Shown here: one piece after another, positions 25,885-37,140 of the stretch | Numbering within the stretch: the stretch's first letter is position 1 | Layout of the letters: every line of letters begins with the position of its first letter | DNA from: Himantopus leucocephalus | Taxonomy: Eukaryota > Chordata > Aves > Charadriiformes > Recurvirostridae | Reading direction: 5' to 3' | Assembly: GCA_003993805.1 (NCBI GenBank) | Contig: RSEF01000005.1 | Location: 34,167,175-34,231,174 of the forward strand | DNA length: 64,000 nt | Translations under genes and position numbers: made by a program | The notes under the pieces: model-generated | The model's input: only the letters and a program-made list of their open reading frames with translations | Database searches by the model: none | Told to the model about the DNA's origin: nothing

Positions 25885-28140
25885 CAGTTCTACCTTCCTG
25901 TTTCCCACCACAACCATCCTGGGCTTATCAGTACTGCTTGATAATCTAAGCAACAGCACAAAGGTGGAATGAAATTATTCATGAAAAAGCAATATATTTC
26001 CTTGTAAATAAAATTGGCTGGAAGAGGAAAATTGAAGGCCTATCTGCCCCCAACTCTAAAAACCAAAAAGAGAGGCAACAATGACACTGAAAAGAGGAAG
26101 AAAAAAGTTAACTCAGTCTTAAGCAGCTGGTAAAAGAAATAATATTGATGCCATATATTTAAACTTCTTTAGGGCCTTTGTTTCAGTATGAACCATCACT
26201 GAGAAAGTGATAAAAATGAGCAAATAATAAACAGATTATATTTTCCAATTTACATCGTGAGAAATTACCATGCAGTTACATTTTGTTTTTTTAAATGAAA
26301 AATCTTGTTGGGATGCTTTCCAGGCCCAGTGTCATTTAAAAAAGCTATCAGTAATTTGGAGAAATAGCAACATAATTACTGAGAACGTGTGTAAAACCTG
26401 AAGTGATATTAAGTAATGAAGAAGACAGGTCGTGAATGTAGAGGAATGTGCATTGCTTGATACACTCTGGGAACAAAGACTGCGTGCATTCCAACAATCA
26501 AACAGGAAGTTACAGATGTTAAAATGAAATATTAATACTCAAATATCAAGTATATCAATATGAACCTGTGCATCACGTTTTTCTCTTGCTTATTGGAAAA
26601 AAAAGGAAGGAGGAAAAAAAAAGTTCTTCTCTCACATTCACGCCAGTTTCCCTTACCCTTCTGCTGTAAGAAAAACTCTTCCTGATCACTAGAAAGGAAA
26701 CTTACACTTTCTGCTTCTTTGAATAGATGCATGGAAGAAAAGTGAAGACTTGCACAGAGCAGCTGCTATAAAGTCTAATACTTTGAAATTCTAGTACTTT
26801 GAAACTCTCTATAAACACAGTTTGCACTCAAATAGGCTCAAAAAAGAATGCTTCTTTTAAACGAATATAAGTGAATGTACTGGAACGGAAGTTGGGCTAG
26901 GAGTACTAAGTTTGTTTAACAACTTTAAGTAAGGAAGAGAAAGAACACACACTGCACTAATTGTACTATGGAAGAACAGAGCACTCCTAAATGGAATGAA
27001 ATACATTTTGCAATAGTTCAATGCAAGAACTTGAAAAGCACGGGTTTTGGAATCTCTAAAAGATGCAAGGCTACTGAACCAACTTGCACTGTCAGAAAGT
27101 TTCTGGAATCTCCAATTCAAGCACAATGTAGTGTAAGAAACTCAAAGACCTGGAACAGAAACAACCCAGGAAAAACTCTGCAGAAGAAAAAACAAGATAG
27201 TACCATAATGCATTGGGTCAGCAAACCTTACACCGTTAGAAAGCTTGGTAGAGACCAGAGGAAGATTCAATCAAGAAAACGATAATATTCAATCAGAACT
27301 GGATATGAAGAAAAGCAGCAAAATATGTACAAGGTATAGATTTGAGAAGGGCTCAGTTATCTGTCAATCATGTTCTATTGGTAAGAAGCTTCAGGAAAAG
27401 TTTCTGAAAAGAAACTATGTATTCTGCCATACACAGCAGAACTGTGATTTTTTTTCCCCCAGGAAACAGCTAAACTGAAGTACTAGAGTATCAGCTTGGG
27501 TATGAATCAAACCCTTATAAGCTGGACTTCTCTGGACAAGTTAAGATAAACTTTTAACTGTATTTAAAGGCTGTCAGTCTTGTCACTATAAATAGGTAAC
27601 GCCAAGGTGATCTATTATGCAGAAGATTCTACTTGTAGGCAGTTCTAACTACTATTTAAGAAAGAAACAAGCACTGAAAATAAAGAGATTGTAACTTCCT
27701 CAAAGCATTTCCTGCAATACCCGACATTCCCTACAACTAGCCCTACAATGGGTAATCCGATTCAGACATTAGATCTCAATGAGAAGAATAGTATCACAGA
27801 ATAACATCAACTGAGGGCTAAAGAGAAAGCAGCAGAATAAAATACAGAAGTTACAAAGAAAAACACAAATTATTAGCAAGTAGATAAATTCAGGTGAGAA
27901 ACAAAGCAGAAAAGGTGGTACACTTTAGAAGAGCACAATACAGAACATATAGATTTATCAGTCCAGTGGTGTATATGTGAAAAAGCTCAAAGGAACTCAG
28001 TGATCCAACACTGGCAGAGATTTATCATGCTTAGTGCTCAAAATTAGATTTTGGTAATCCTCAGGTCATCCAAAAATACTACTGTTAAACATGAACACAT
28101 TAGAAAACAAGTGCTAAGCAAGTAACAAATACCTTAAGAA

Positions 28141-28170
28141 TTAAATAAATAAATAAATAAATAAATAAAT
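28141..28170. repeat. (AAAT)n microsatellite
   Basis: Seven uninterrupted AAAT units. Confidence 0.95.
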
Positions 28171-30091
28171 TGGTAATTGCCAAGCATGGAATACAAAGTG
28201 CAACACTATCAGCAAAAGAACATCAATTTGATTCCCAAGTTTCCATTTTTGCAAGATAACTGGATTTTAAGCAAAGCAGACTAAATCCTTGTTGTCTGTA
28301 ATGATGCAGGGCTGTAAAAAAATAAAAGTCTCGATGCTTGTATAAAGATACTTATAAAGAATATTAGAAGCAGTCTAATTTTGACTACTTGACATTAATA
28401 AATCATATGGTAACACCCTTTTGAAGCAGTAATCTCACCTGCTGAAGTAGTTCAATAATAGTAAAGAACAAAATACCCTGTTAAAAAATGATTTAGATTC
28501 ACAGGTCATGTTGGCAGCCACCATATAGCATACCTATGCACACTAAATTGTGGCAATAGTTTTATGGAAACTACAAATTACTTTTAGAGAGAAATTACAG
28601 AACAAGAGTGGGCCCATAACAAAGTGTGAAAGATACTTTATACAAATAAGGAGCATAAACTGTAAGTCTTCAAGAAACACAACAAACAAGGGAGGAACCC
28701 ATAGATAAAACAGTATTAGAAAAAAAAATCCTGAGCAGATTAATGCAGAAATCCAAAGACTCTCAAGATCTATGGGGCAGAAGGAACCAGAAATACTTGA
28801 AAAATGTCAATTTATGTATTGCATTACCAGTGGAATACTGATCCTTCCCAAGGAAAGACTGAAAGTGCAAGGTGAAAGCAGCTATTATAGATGTTAGTAC
28901 CTTCCCGTTTGAATCAGCAACTGTTCCCACACAATAATGACAAACTGGTTACGAACACCTTCATCACATTGCAAGTGCCGTGGCAGATTCTGAAATGTTT
29001 TCTTAAAAAGACTGAACTAGAAAGTTGGGGTGGGTGGGGGGTTTGTTTGTTTGATTTTGGTTTTCATAAAGAAACAAAGCACCCAAAAAGACAAATCAGA
29101 CTTTTCTTGTCCTAGAAGGGAATGACACAGGTTCTAGATTATACAAAACTTATTCCCCAGTTATAAAACACATCACTGAAACAGCCTCCCCTTTAGCACT
29201 TAAGATGGCACACAAGTCCACAAATCTCTGCAGCTGGCCTCTTTTACAAGATAACAGGTATAGAAACTTCCTGGTTTTCACCTTTTAACATGTATCTATT
29301 TCAATACATCCCCCTTGCTAAGGCAAGCAGTGGCCTTGGAATGCAGTTGTTGGGGGTTTTTTTAACTGCATCTCAAAATCATTAGCCCAACATATTTTGC
29401 TACTCCAAACTTTTTCTCTGAGGGTCTTCTGCATCTGCTCTGCTATGCAAAATAAACAAAAAGACAACAAAGAAACATCACTTGCTGAGACATTCACAGA
29501 AAGCAGACATGCAGACCTCCTCAAAATATACTTAAGATGGACTTTTTTAAAAAAAGGTATCAAGGCATCCATCATTCAAATTGAAGATTTTAGCCTTCTC
29601 CCAGGATGGACAAACAAAATGCAGGAAAGGCCTACAAGCAGAATTCAGAAGAGGACATTCTCATCTCATAATGCAGATAACAAGATAGCAGTATGTTAAA
29701 CCAGCAAATCATGGAAGCAACTACTACAGCTAATCTCTGCTTTTCAGTGTTTGCTACACCTGAGCCAGTTGCTTTAGAAAAAAAAAGTATTTTTTTCCTG
29801 ATATAAGCCTACATTGTTACTAGTATGTAGTTTTCCAGGAGTCGTCAAGTTCTGAAACTGAGGAGTCAATGGCTCTTTTGCAGCACCAAAGGAGTGGACT
29901 GGGAAGTAAAACCTACCAGCAGAAAGGCCTGGTAGTTTTCTGACAAACTTATTTGCCTTATTACAGACACTCACGTGCCTATGGATCTGTCTGGGAAGCA
30001 GGTTCCTACACATAGTGACTGACCTGGCAAACCAACCCAAATTCTAACCTTCTTTCAAGACAGCTTTATAGGGAAACTAGAAAAAGAGAAG

Positions 30092-30132
30092 ATGCGCATG
30101 TGTGTGCGTGCATGCACGCATATATACACACA
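30092..30132. repeat. 41-bp alternating purine-pyrimidine tract with 16-bp palindrome
   Basis: Every base from 30092 to 30132 alternates purine and pyrimidine. It contains the perfect palindrome TGCGTGCATGCACGCA at 30105-30120 and several CG and CA/TG steps. This is a good candidate for Z-DNA or cruciform formation. Confidence 0.75.
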
Positions 30133-31427
30133 AGCACTCTCTTCTAATTTCATTAGCGCCAAAGTGATAAAGCCAAGTCTAAGCTCCTTAGACATATGGT
30201 GTCACAGTAAGTGGTTTCCCAGGTTGCAGAAGTACTGTGCAAGGTGAGCTGGGTTCCTAACAGTGCAACTCAATGCACTCACTGAACCAACCATGTTGCT
30301 TTAACATCACTTCTTCTAGGTAACAGAGCTATTCCCTCAGCTTGATTTTTAACTACATTACAAACTTTCCTCAAAAGCAAAAGATTTCACTGGACAGTTT
30401 AAAAGCCTAAGTTAATGTTGGCTCTTCATCTACTCACTGTAAGTTACACAGCTTCAGTTTCCTCAGTCATGCTTGTGGTAAGACTAGCAAGACTCTCTCA
30501 GGAAGCATGGGGACGATTTTCTAGCTTACTTACTTCTCCGTCATCAAATTAAGCACAGCACTTAAAAACCTGCAGTTTTCTGGTGCATTTTAGACACAGC
30601 ACCTTTCCCCCTAGAATCCACTTTGGTTTCCCGTCCAATTCAGCACTAGTAATCCTTCCCCCAAACCTGCAAAAAGAGAAAAACCCTGCAACGTGTCCTT
30701 TACAACTCTGTTGTTGCTGGTAGTAAGCAAATTTTGGCAATGTGCATGGAGCACATACTGTCATGTACACCTTTCCATGATAGCTTATGGTCATTTGCAA
30801 ATGTCTTTGACAATTCTGAACACAGCTCAGGCGAGGAAGCAAATCAGTGCTCACATATAAGTAGATGATCCCTTTTCCAACCTCCAACTGGAGAGCAGCA
30901 TCAAGTGAAGAGCTGTGGGTCCGGAAAGCCCCATCTCGCTCAGCCACAGGGACAGTGGTACCACAGGTTGGGTTCCGCCCTTGGTCTCGGCCACAGAGGA
31001 ACAGCCTGAGCCGTAAGGCTTCATTCACATAAGGAGATCTACTTGGTGTTTAAGAGCCTCACGAAGGGACCTGACAGCTCTTCATGTGGACGTGTGGAGG
31101 GGCGTGCGGGGGGGATGCGCTCTTCATTTTGTGCCAACCTCTCAGGCCACAGAGAGCGAGAAGCCCCCTCCTCCCGGCAGCGGCGGCTTCAGCGAGCTGC
31201 CGGTTGCCGTCGATGGCCGTGGGTGTGTGTGTCCAAGTGATTTTGGTACCGTGTGGGGCCTGCAACTGGGCGGGGGGAGAGGGGGGCACCGGCTGGAGCC
31301 GGCGGAGCGGCCCCCGGCGGCCCCCTCGCTCCCTCACCAGCCCGCAGCGAGCTCGCAGGCCGCCGCCCGGGGCCCGAGCCGCCCGCCCCGCGCCGGGCAG
31401 CGGCCCCGGAGGGCAGGAAGCACTTAC

Positions 31428-31528
31428 CTAGGGAACTTCTCCTTCAGCTTCCTCAGGCTCTGCCGGGTGGGCTGCACGTGCCCCAGGAACTGGGCTATCT
31501 CATCGTACTGGGCTTTGGTCAGCTTCAT
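31428..31528 (-). CDS. CDIN1: CDIN1 coding exon 1 (N-terminus, start codon)
   Basis: This exon encodes the first 33 residues plus two bases of codon 34 of CDIN1 (C15orf41), the nuclease-like partner of codanin-1. In humans, loss of either protein causes congenital dyserythropoietic anaemia type I. The protein starts [15 protein letters not shown] and continues through [14 protein letters not shown], which I recognise as the conserved CDIN1 N-terminus. The ATG at 31528 was chosen because the family begins [10 protein letters not shown], and it has G at -3. The frame stays open upstream to another ATG at 31672, but that extension is proline- and alanine-rich CpG-island sequence. The donor is a strong AG|GTAAGTG at 31428/31427, leaving phase 2. 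The exon sits inside the CpG island, as expected of a housekeeping-type first exon. The exon, phase and identity are seen directly; the function is family knowledge. Confidence 0.94.
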
Positions 31529-31630
31529 GCCTCGCACCGCCGGGCCTGCGCGGCGGCGGAGGCGGCAGGGGGCGAAAGCAGAGGGGGCTGCGCCGCTCCG
31601 GGCCGCGGCGAGAGGCAGAAGGCCAGTGAT

Positions 31631-31659
31631 GGGGGGAAGCGGGGGGGCGGGGGGTGGGG
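31631..31659 (+). other. G-quadruplex-prone G tract in the CDIN1 5' region
   Basis: Four runs of four to seven G separated by one to four bases lie on the plus strand, the template strand for CDIN1, about 100 bp upstream of the CDIN1 start codon. This satisfies the usual G4 pattern (four runs of at least three G with short loops). Similar G-rich runs occur at 31264-31287 and 31782-31794. Confidence 0.6.
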
Positions 31660-34600
31660 AAGGTCGCGGCAACCCTCAGGCGCCCTTTGCTACAAGCCCC
31701 GTACCGGGGCAGTCACGGGCGGCCGCGGCCGCCGCTTCCCGCAGCTCCGCCCCGCAGCCCGGCCGGGGCGGTGCGAGGAGAGGGGGGGCGGGGAGAGCCG
31801 CCATCCCGCGCCGCTCGGCTCTGCGCAGCCGCTCAGGCGGGAGAGGAGAGCGCGGCGCCGGGCCGCCGCTGAGGTGCGCGGGGAAATGGCGCTTGCTTGG
31901 GGGGCGCCGCCACCCCCGTAACCCTCGGGCTTCGCGCAGGGGCGGTCCCTTGCCTGGCCTGGGGGTGGAGGAGGGCGCTGGCCGCCTCACGGCTGAGGAG
32001 GTGCCCGCTTTGGCGCCCTACGAGCCGCCTCTTGCTTTCCCGTCCGGGAGGGCGGAAGGAGGTGGCGGGGCGGGGGCGGCGCAGGGCACCTCTGGTGCCC
32101 CCCTCGTCTCCCCGCCACCGCCGGCCCCGCTGCTGCCGGGCTGAGGAGAGCAGCGTGCGGCAGGGCCGCACGGGGGGGGCGGCCTGCGCGTGTCGGCCCT
32201 CCGCGGTAGCGCCTGCCCGAGGACGGGGCGTGTAACCCGCTCCGGCTCTCTGACGGCCTGAAAGTGTAATTTTCAAGGCCCTTTCCAAAAGTCACTTTGA
32301 AACGAGTTGTTTCTTCTCGGTTAAAGAAAAAATTAAACGCTGCAGCGGTGCGGCCNGGCCCGAGTGGTTCCGGCCTGTGGCCTTGCGCAGGAGTGGCTTC
32401 TGCTACATTGTGGAAGAAAACCAGCCAAGTTTGTGCCTGGATTTACTTCAAAGTTTGTTAGATCTCAAACTCGAGCAAGTGATACTATTAGATATCATTT
32501 AAATATCTGCGAGTGTGTTGCGAGCCTTAATCTCTGTGCTGGGCATTTTTAATAATTCACTGAATAACTTGGAAGATAGGTATGCCCTCTTATAAACAAC
32601 ATAAAAAACTAGAGGTTATGAAGAGAATTAACCATGCATTTGACAGAGAAATATAAATATTCCCTTTAATTACAGTTTAATTGCATTCATGAACTATATA
32701 CAGACTACTGGAGTCCTAACTTTGAGGTTTCAGGCACTTAATCCATGAAATTTGCTCTAAATCTTAAGAACTTAATTTTTTATTTTTACAGATTTTAGGT
32801 TCTGTTCACTTGCTTTCTCTCTTGAAAGCTTTAGGGTCACATTTTAAGTGTTTTTCTGCATCTTAGCCAGAAACTTCACAAGGGCAAGAGTACAAGATCT
32901 GGAACTTCAAGGAAAAACGAATAGCGTGGGTATGTCAGCGAGGTCAGTCATTTACTTGTGAGATTGGTTTCTAATTGATTGACGATGCCCAGTGAACCCT
33001 CTGTCACTTGATCCTATATGGATTTTAGTGAGTTTTGTTTGGAACCAGGAGCCTTCCTGGGAACAGCTATTTCTGGTACTGTGGCCGAAACATAAATGTT
33101 TGAAACTCATTAGCTACCTCACAGTAAAAGAAAATACAGTGAAACTAAGCCAATTTACAGATTCCATGCCTTACTTAGAGACCAAAAAATGATACGTGAA
33201 ATTGAAAAAAGAGTATTCTTTTGAAGGAGAGTGTTGTTTAATGTAAAGGTACTTTATTTTCTTTAGCTCTATCAAGTAGTATCATTAATAGTAGGAGATA
33301 TGTGTGTTTGGGAGGGAAAGGGGTGTTTCTTTCAATCTGGTGTCCACTTTAAAGGCCCATAAGGATATAATTTTCTTGGGCCACAGAAAGGGTCATTTTC
33401 CCTAATCTTTCCAAAGACGAGAATTATGACTTTTTCTTCTGAAGTAGATTTTTTAAAAAAAGAAAATTAAAGGGTCCTTCACTACCACTACTGCTCTTTT
33501 AGGAACGATCAATAGTGCTTCTTAAAAAAACCCCAAACCAACAAACAACATCTTGCTGGCTTTATTGTGGGATAATTTCCAGTGAAAGTGTTTTTAAAAA
33601 CCATATGTTACTATCTATAATTCTATCACCATTCATTTTACTTGTTCACAAGTACGTGTTCTTGATTTCTTTTTTATAAATTAAATGACACTTCAGTCTA
33701 CAATACACAGAAGTGAAATAGGTTAGAAGAACTGCAGTATGAAGTTACTAGTTTATGGACTAAAATACAAATATCTCATGTATGTATTATGTAGATATGC
33801 GATATGTTTTATAGACTCTCCTTGTGGAATAACATTTTGTAGATTCCAAAATTATTTTTTTGAAAAGTAAATAACCTGCTAGCATAAAGGTTTACTGAAA
33901 CCAAAAGGAGCTAATGCTGTCATAAGGAGGTAACAGCTCTCAAAGATGTGAGCTGCTGCTTTTCATCGCAAAGAAGCATTTTGCATGGTGAAATGAAAAA
34001 TATAGTTGAGAAGTTCTGTATGCAAAGTATAAGCCACACTTTGCCTAAATTAGGTACTACAGAACTATTCCATTGAAATAGTCAAAAATCCAATGAGAAA
34101 AAAATGAGATGTTCCTAGCAGAAAGAGTTCATTGCATACTTTTTTCCCAGCAATCAAACAGCCATTGCAGTTTTACTACATGAAAATAACATCAGACCAT
34201 GTGTAATTAAGCTGTGGACATCTATATTTTCAGATGTTGTAGATGGTGGAAGCTTGCATAAAATTAAATAAGCAACTGGATAAAGTATGTAAGAAACAAA
34301 ATGCATGAAAAACTTAAATTTACCTTTGGCTCAGGGAGTCTCAGAACTGCAGATGATTGGATGCTGGGGGAACATTTTTTGGAAGTAACTGTGTGCTTGC
34401 TTTGTTCTTAAATTGTTTCCTTGGTATCTGCCTGTGGTAGCTGCTCTCGATTTTTGCCTTGGGATTGGATTCCAGTCCACCTATTATATAAACTAAGTTT
34501 ACTTCCAAGAAGGACTAAAGAGAAAGAAACTATGGGAAAACCAAATGACTGGGAATGACAAATGAGGGGGAAAAAAGGAAGAGGACATGTAAGCTATAGG

Positions 34601-35911
34601 GGGAAGGTGAAGACAAGGAGAGAGAGTCCTACTTGGCAGAGGACTTCCAGTAACGACCATCATTCCTTGCAAGTAGCCTTGGCCACAGTTGGTGTAGGAC
34701 AGTAGGTAATGGACCCTTGGTGTGTTTTTTTATTTTGTGTTAGTTGCTGTTTTAACTGTGGTATTAGTAGGTGTCTCCCAGTACCTTAAGAAGAAGATTG
34801 CATAGTGTGATTTACAGCCAAGTTCAGTGTTAAAATGCCATTCATTATTCTCCACAGAGCTTAAAACCACTGTGTTTTGAGAATAGGTAAGTATAGTATG
34901 ATATTATGAGGAATCAATTCAGGCACAAAGTGCAAATTTTTATATGATTTTTATGACCATACAGCTATCTTTTTACTTTACCACGCCTTTTCTTCATAGA
35001 CACAATCTCTGGTCCATGTTGCTTTCTGTAAAAAAATTCATGCAAAGACTGCTGGCAGTCATATTTATTTTCCAATCTATTGATTGTTGGTGCTAGTGTG
35101 GGGAACTACAGTAAGACTAGAATCTCATTTGCAACTGATTGGAGTGCTTGTTACAATTTTCTAATGCTTGTAATATTCCCACTTCACTGAGTTTGGTGCA
35201 TGTTTCTACAAGTATTTTTCAGTCTTTTGATATATTTTGTGTGATTTTTTTTTTTGTAGTGAAATTCAGCTCTTCTTATTTGACGTTTTTGAAGCATAAG
35301 AAAAACTTGAGCATGCTTCCACTTAACTTGGTAGCAACTGTATCTGTAACAGGTCTAATAAACACCTCCACAGGATACAGTTGTTACCTCATAAACAAGG
35401 AGAACCCTCAATTTATGATCTAATTTATATCCATAGGTTTTAATGTACTTTCTGAAAGTGATTGTATTGCGAAGCAAACCATGGTATCTTCGGTATGTAT
35501 TAAACAAACAAATAAAAAGGGAACAGTTGGTCTGTACATCGCTGTTAAACGTTAACTGTTTTGCCAATTCACAAGATGATAAGTCACCATAAGTTTCTGT
35601 TTTTTTCCCTAAAAGTATTCATGGGATTGTTTGATACCACAACAGTGTGAAGAACATGACAGCAATAGAATGATTGTACATAGCAAATACCAAGTAAAAA
35701 GGGCAGGCAGGCATTGTTTTCTTTCTGTGACTTCAGATTTGTTCCTCATAATCACAGAAGTCATTGAGGCAAATTAATCTCGTTTTCTGTACTATTAGTA
35801 TACCAAATATCTCTTTCTTTAAAATACTTATTTGCTTGTTGAAGTAATTAAAAAAAAAAAAGAAGATAAATTCTGCATTCATACAGTTTTGAAAACACTG
35901 CTTTAAATGCA

Positions 35912-35964
35912 AGGGCCCTGATCTATGGTCAATTGAAAGTCTATCAGTTTTAATGGACTTGGGC
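35912..35964. repeat. Old amniote interspersed repeat fragment
   Basis: GGGCCCTGATC, then AATTGAAAGTCTATCAG, then TTAATGGACTTGGGC. This resembles the widespread reptile and bird repeat built around GGGCCTGATC and CATTGACTTCAATGG. The family name is not assigned. Confidence 0.45.
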
Positions 35965-36924
35965 TGCTTTTATATTTCTAAGCTGCATGTTTATATATTT
36001 TCTGTAACAAGCTGTAAAAGATTTTTGAAAATGATTAATTACTTAAAAATCAATTTCTATAACTCAGATGGTAACATACTCTTAAGTGTTCTTACCCTGA
36101 CACTTGACTCCACTGTGGTTCCACATGATGAAATTTCTGGAGTTTGGATTTGCCTTTTTAAGCTCTCAGTAGTCAGATGCAGAAACCTATATGAAAATAG
36201 CTTTCTGGTTTCAAATTCAATTATTTAAAGTTAATTTGCCCTCTTTGTCTATATGTGTTAAAATATCATTAACTGCTGCATACTGCTTTTTCCCCAAGGG
36301 ATCTCAGCTTCATTCACTGTACAGAGAAAACCCCGTAGTTGTGTGATTAGATTGTTTTCTGTCAGACCTCTGCCTCATTTTTTGCAAAATTTGGAATATG
36401 TACTGGGTGAATGAAGTGGGAACTATAGAAAGAAAATTTAAGTGTAAAGGTAATTTGACTGCTGCCCAGGAAATACAGATTCTCTTCTTGCCTCTGTTAC
36501 AGACTTTTTATGTAAGCTTAGAGGCCATTTGATGGAATTTTCTTTCCATATGGCTTTTTTTTGACACAACATGCACATTATTCTGTGCCAGCCATCTAAT
36601 TTAATTACATAGGTGCCATATGAGGCTGGCTAAAGAGATCATCCCAGTCTGGTCTGGCCAGTTTCAAAGTAATACCTGGGCACTTGTATTATTGCTACTG
36701 CTGTTTGTGTGCATACATGGCCAGACAGATCAGCTGACCCAGCTGAAAACTTAACAGGCAAAAATAAAAAACCCACCCTAAAATATTATTTTACCACTAA
36801 ATCAACTTGTGAATCCAACTCACCGAACAGCTTTATAAATTTAAGTGCCAGCACATAGAAGGCAATAGGAATGCATAGCCAGAGACAGCAGGGCTACCTC
36901 TTTTTGTTGATGGTAGCAGAGCCT

Positions 36925-37140
36925 TGGGGGATTAACCTCACAAATTAGACATCTAAATTAGGTGCCAACCATTAAACAATATGATTATCCTGCATATGTT
37001 CTGCTAAAAATTTACATTTGAGAGCATCATTGCACTAAATGCTAAGCTCTATCAAAGGAGCTGAATTTAATGGAAGTTGTTCCTTGATCATACAGAGTAG
37101 TGAGCATGGTACTCTGAAAAATCAGGTCCTGGGTGCATTA
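36925..37140. repeat. Old amniote interspersed repeat
   Basis: Contains CATCTAAATTAGGTGCC, then a diverged TTTAATGGAAGTTG, then GAGCATGGTACTCTGAAAAA followed by TCAGGTCC. This is the order seen in an old repeat common in turtles and crocodilians (consensus roughly GTGCTCAGCACCTCTG, then AAAATCAGGCC). It is heavily diverged, and the family name is not assigned. Confidence 0.5.

Larger units (their letters stand above)
5837..31427 (-). other. CDIN1: CDIN1 intron 1 (25.6 kb)
   Basis: The large first intron runs between donor GTAAGTG and the acceptor at TTGTTCCAG. It is mostly unique AT-rich sequence. Short repeats listed separately include a TA/TG tract, AAAT repeats, a pyrimidine tract and an alternating purine-pyrimidine tract. 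Possible old interspersed repeats lie near 6990-7033 and 11253-11391. The block at about 6080-6600, and the AT-rich block at about 14580-14830, look unique enough to be candidate conserved non-coding sequence, but alignment would be needed. I find no gene inside the intron. Confidence 0.85.
31084..32260 (-). promoter_or_regulatory. CDIN1: CpG-island promoter of CDIN1
   Basis: About 1.2 kb of very GC-rich, CpG-dense sequence in an otherwise AT-rich window, covering CDIN1 exon 1 and extending about 730 bp upstream of it. There is no convincing TATA box near exon 1. Several GC-box strings are present. Two YY1-like ATGGCG cores are seen: AAATGGCGC at 31884-31892 on the plus strand, and ATGGCGGC on the minus strand at 31797-31804. 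The start site cannot be placed exactly; upstream of 31528 in the minus sense is most likely. Such islands often fire in both directions, but I see no supported plus-strand gene. One unresolved base (N) lies at 32356, just beyond its edge. Confidence 0.85.

Noticed and set aside
30425..30520. CTTCAGTTTCCTCAGTCATG resembling an inverted MIR core
   Set aside because: Only about 15 bases match and the flanks do not follow the MIR order; too weak to list.
30549..31028. 159-codon minus-strand open frame in CDIN1 intron 1
   Set aside because: It is longer than its neighbours and close to exon 1, but has no recognisable domain and no splice support seen. Most likely chance; transcript data could reopen it.
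31086..32144. 352-codon plus-strand open frame
   Set aside because: It lies in the CpG island, where GC bias removes stop codons. It is Arg/Gly/Ala/Pro-rich low-complexity sequence, overlaps CDIN1 exon 1 antisense and matches no family. The other long frames at 31084-32295 on both strands are rejected for the same reason.
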